Assembly: GCA_964365765.1 (NCBI GenBank)
Contig: CAYIRB010000051.1
Location: forward strand, 1-7,753
From: CALRGE01 sp964365765
Lineage (GTDB): Bacteria; Patescibacteriota; Gracilibacteria; UBA1369; 2-02-FULL-48-14
Direction of reading: 5' to 3'
DNA: 7,753 bases
A program made the translations under genes and the position numbers. Shown piece by piece: positions 6,497 through 7,753 of the stretch; position 1 is the stretch's first letter; every line of letters starts with the position of its first letter. The notes beneath the pieces were generated by a model that was not told the DNA's origin, did no database searches, and saw only the letters and a list, made by a program, of their open reading frames with translations.

Positions 6497-6513
6497 GAAA
6501 CCGTGCAATTATT
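6482..6513. repeat. Inverted repeat over the -35 region of the coiled-coil gene
   Basis: AATAATCACGGT (6482-6493) pairs with ACCGTG-ca-ATTATT (6500-6513): twelve base pairs with a two-base bulge and a six-base loop. It overlaps the -35 box, so it could be an operator. It could also act as a weak terminator for the variable-protein gene upstream, although no clean T-run follows. Confidence 0.55.
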
Positions 6514-6594
6514 ACAGGAAAAATTCAGGACTTTCACAAGACTCTCTGCCCAAAATATGTTCCAACAAATTCAATACACCTGAAAGCAAATGTG

Positions 6595-6608
6595 CTCGCT
6601 TTCGCGAG
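6595..6608 (-). other. GAAA-tetraloop hairpin downstream of variable gene 1
   Basis: On the minus strand CTCGC-GAAA-GCGAG forms a perfect 5-bp stem with a GAAA loop, 43 nt after the stop of the variable-protein gene. No T-run follows, so it does not look like a terminator. Hairpins with four-base loops downstream of the variable region are known target-recognition elements in the Bordetella phage DGR, though they lie closer to the variable region there. Confidence 0.5.
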
Positions 6609-6635
6609 GCCAAATTAAGTTTAAAATCTAAAGAA

Positions 6636-6804
6636 AAATAAAGTTCAAAGTTTAATTCGCCGAAACCATCACCGCAGACCGCCAGCGCGCAAAATGAAAC
6701 TCAACCCCAGGATTGCTCCCACGGAAGTACACCCGAGGATTGCTCCAAAAGCCACCCGGCAAGTAAGTTCTTTCAGTTGAGTTGTCTTCCAAAGGAGACC
6801 AGGT
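6636..6804 (-). repeat. Direct repeat copy 1 (3' end of variable gene 1)
   Basis: The 153 nt at 6652-6804 match 7601-7753 with no gaps: 54 nt (6751-6804) and 39 nt (6652-6690) are identical, and all 20 differences lie in the 60 nt between. Similarity runs a little past the stop: a 13-nt identity (6636-6648 and 7586-7598) follows a short diverged stretch with a 1-nt indel. The block ends at the window edge, so its full length is unknown. Confidence 0.97.
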
Positions 6805-7467
6805 TGATACATCAACTAACTGGTCTGTCTTCATTCCATCAAGCTGTAACAATGCATCCGTTCGTGGGTGTATTTGTTCCACTCCTGTTGCTAGACCTGC
6901 TTTGAAAAGTCTTTCTTGTTCTTTAAGTTTTTTTCCAACCAAGTTGGGATCTCCAGCAAGTTCAGCTTTTCCTTCCACAAATCCAACTCTAACTCCACCA
7001 ACTGGCATTCCCGCAAATCTTTTTTGTAAGTAAGGTGAGAAATATGTATCTATTTGCCCCCGTCTCTTATTTCTATCTATTGCTCCTACATATTCCGTAA
7101 ACGGTTTTCCGGGTTCAATTACAAAGCAATCTTTTTGCATCCCCAGAACTGCTTTAACTTGTTCTTCTGTCAGGGTTTGTCCAAGTATATCTATTGATTC
7201 CTGTACTCCGGGGATAGCTACTCCTTCATACAATCCACCGCGTTTTAGAATTTCCACCCTTTGTTCGTGCTGGCCTGTTACTGCTTTTTCAAGCGTGTCG
7301 AAACCTTCGGGAGTTTTAAGTGATTTTCCACTTAAATCCAAAACGGCTTGAACTCTATTCCTGAACCTTTGATTATCTGTTGATCTAAGTTGATCGGGAC
7401 TCGTTACTCTATTTGCCGCCCCAAGCAGTTCTCTCTGGGAATCTTTTTCCATTCGTCTTTCTGCCAT
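6652..7467 (-). CDS. DGR-type variable protein 1, 271 aa
   Basis: This appears to be a target protein of a diversity-generating retroelement: a reverse transcriptase copies a template repeat with errors at adenines, and the cDNA replaces the C-terminal variable region. The N-terminal 220 residues match no family I know; they are charged and mainly helical, with a beta-rich part at about 114-168 (CFVIEPGKPF, GGVRVGFVEGKAEL). No signal peptide or membrane segment is seen, so it is probably cytosolic. The conserved LPGG (236-239) leads into the variable core F240-F259, followed by ARWRSAVMVSAN (260-271). Aromatic/Gly entry and an Arg-rich end after the variable residues recall C-type-lectin-fold DGR targets such as Mtd. 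It has its own strong promoter and a tandem paralog upstream. The start is the first ATG after that promoter. Identity as a DGR target rests on comparison with the paralog, as no reverse transcriptase is in view. Confidence 0.9.
   Translation of the reverse strand: MAERRMEKDSQRELLGAANRVTSPDQLRSTDNQRFRNRVQAVLDLSGKSLKTPEGFDTLEKAVTGQHEQRVEILKRGGLYEGVAIPGVQESIDILGQTLTEEQVKAVLGMQKDCFVIEPGKPFTEYVGAIDRNKRRGQIDTYFSPYLQKRFAGMPVGGVRVGFVEGKAELAGDPNLVGKKLKEQERLFKAGLATGVEQIHPRTDALLQLDGMKTDQLVDVSTWSPLEDNSTERTYLPGGFWSNPRVYFRGSNPGVEFHFARWRSAVMVSAN
6691..6750 (-). other. Variable region core VR1
   Basis: These 20 codons (residues 240-259) differ from VR2 in 14 codons, all by amino-acid-changing substitutions at positions 1 and/or 2. 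Unchanged codons are TGG, GTG, TAC, TTC, CCT and GAG. The GC-rich GCGCGCTGGCGGTCTGCGG (6690-6672 on the minus strand) directly after the core is in the place of an initiation-of-mutagenic-homology element. Confidence 0.85.
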
Positions 7468-7493
7468 GGGATGATTGTTAAGTTTAGGCGATA

Positions 7494-7521
7494 ATTATAC
7501 ATAATACACGTGCTATGTCAA
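7494..7521 (-). promoter_or_regulatory. Consensus sigma-70 promoter of variable gene 1
   Basis: On the minus strand a perfect TTGACA (7521-7516), a 16-nt spacer and a perfect TATAAT (7499-7494) stand 26 nt before the ATG at 7467. The expected transcript start is near 7487, giving a leader of about 20 nt without a Shine-Dalgarno. Confidence 0.88.
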
Positions 7522-7524
7522 CCG

Positions 7525-7572
7525 CACATTCACAAAATCTGCCCGGGCAGACCTGTTAATTGTGAAAATGTG
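7525..7572 (-). other. Palindrome and extended inverted repeat downstream of variable gene 2
   Basis: The centre is the perfect 14-bp palindrome TCTGCCCGGGCAGA (7538-7551). Outer arms CACATTCACAA (7525-7535) and TTGTGAAAATGTG (7560-7572) also pair, with a two-base bulge. As RNA the centre can fold as TCTGC-CCGG-GCAGA, followed on the minus strand by TTTT, so it may be the terminator of variable gene 2. It lies 49 nt after that stop, close to the 43 nt of the hairpin after gene 1, which also allows a DGR recognition role. Confidence 0.6.
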
Positions 7573-7600
7573 AAGACAATCGGTCAAATAAAGTTCAATT

Positions 7601-7753
7601 TTAATTCGCCGAAACCATCACCGCAGACCGCCAGCGCGCATTACGACGCTCACGCTCAGGATAGGTCACATAGAAGTACACCTGAAGAGCGTACCAATAG
7701 CCACCCGGCAAGTAAGTTCTTTCAGTTGAGTTGTCTTCCAAAGGAGACCAGGT
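7601..7753 (-). CDS. DGR-type variable protein 2, C-terminal 50 aa (cut by window end)
   Basis: Only the last 50 codons and the TAA are present; the gene continues past 7753 and 7751-7753 is already in frame. The visible part starts TWSPLEDNSTERTYLPGG, the same as residues 222-239 of the first protein. Twenty residues then differ at 14 positions, and it closes with the same ARWRSAVMVSAN. Stop-to-stop distance to gene 1 is 949 nt, and the 133 nt between this stop and the start of gene 1 hold only the palindrome and the gene 1 promoter. It is a tandem paralog and, I infer, a second target of the same retroelement. The variable residues are Tyr/Arg-rich (Y, Y, Q, Y, T, Y, R, R, R), unlike the Ser/Asn/Gly/Phe set in protein 1. 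Confidence 0.88.
   Translation of the reverse strand, partial: TWSPLEDNSTERTYLPGGYWYALQVYFYVTYPERERRNARWRSAVMVSAN
7640..7699 (-). other. Variable region core VR2
   Basis: Sixty nucleotides, gap-free against VR1, with 20 substitutions: none at a third codon position and none in the 93 identical flanking nucleotides. The sequence after it repeats the GC-rich element seen in VR1 exactly. Confidence 0.85.

Larger units (their letters stand above)
7586..7753 (-). repeat. Direct repeat copy 2 (3' end of variable gene 2)
   Basis: Second copy of the block at 6636-6804, offset by 949 nt. The two 153-nt coding blocks share 133 of 153 positions, and all mismatches fall in 7640-7699. The repeat runs into the window edge. 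Confidence 0.97.

Noticed and set aside
6447..6651. Template repeat in the gap after variable gene 1
   Set aside because: No stretch here matches the variable core or its flanks; it holds a promoter, an inverted repeat and a hairpin only.
6652..7753. Ordinary tandem gene duplication with random divergence
   Set aside because: Random divergence would give third-position and flank differences. All 20 changes are at codon positions 1 and 2 in 60 nt, with none in 93 flanking nt.

Overview
All supported genes lie on the minus strand. The window looks like part of a small bacterial genome, possibly from the Candidate Phyla Radiation (Patescibacteria). I infer this from the mix of a type IV pilus retraction ATPase beside unrecognised genes, the lack of any Shine-Dalgarno sequence before ten of ten starts, and target genes of a diversity-generating retroelement (DGR), which are common in that group. 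The lineage call is weak. TGA is used as an ordinary stop in three genes, which argues against the Gracilibacteria/Absconditabacteria code.

Reading leftward along the minus strand, three blocks are visible. Block A (7753 to about 6600) holds two tandem paralogous genes. One is complete (6652-7467, 271 aa). The other is cut by the window end and shows only its last 50 residues (7601-7753). Their 3' ends are identical except for a 60-nt core, where 20 substitutions all fall at codon positions 1 or 2 and every variable codon is of a type that cannot become a stop. This is the signature of adenine-specific DGR mutagenesis of a C-terminal variable region. The reverse transcriptase and template repeat are not in the window. 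The complete gene has a TTGACA/TATAAT promoter, and each variable gene is followed about 45 nt downstream by a small hairpin.

Block B (6446-3694) begins with a small coiled-coil protein containing three perfect 21-bp repeats and its own promoter. The groES-groEL chaperonin operon follows, behind a promoter overlapped by a CIRCE (HrcA) operator with an additional half-site. A short gene for a probable lipoprotein comes 33 nt after groEL.

Block C (3680-29) is a compact five-gene unit: promoter, a small helical protein, a 298-aa unknown protein, PilT, a cyclic-nucleotide-binding plus GAF-like sensor, a 147-aa unknown protein, then a rho-independent terminator. Genes overlap or are separated by at most 6 nt, suggesting translational coupling. 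The sensor directly after PilT suggests control of pilus retraction or twitching by a small ligand.

The exciting part is the DGR target pair at the right edge. Its variable protein has no family I recognise in its N-terminal 220 residues, and the rest of the retroelement probably lies beyond position 7753 or elsewhere in the genome. No intergenic gap exceeds about 205 bases.
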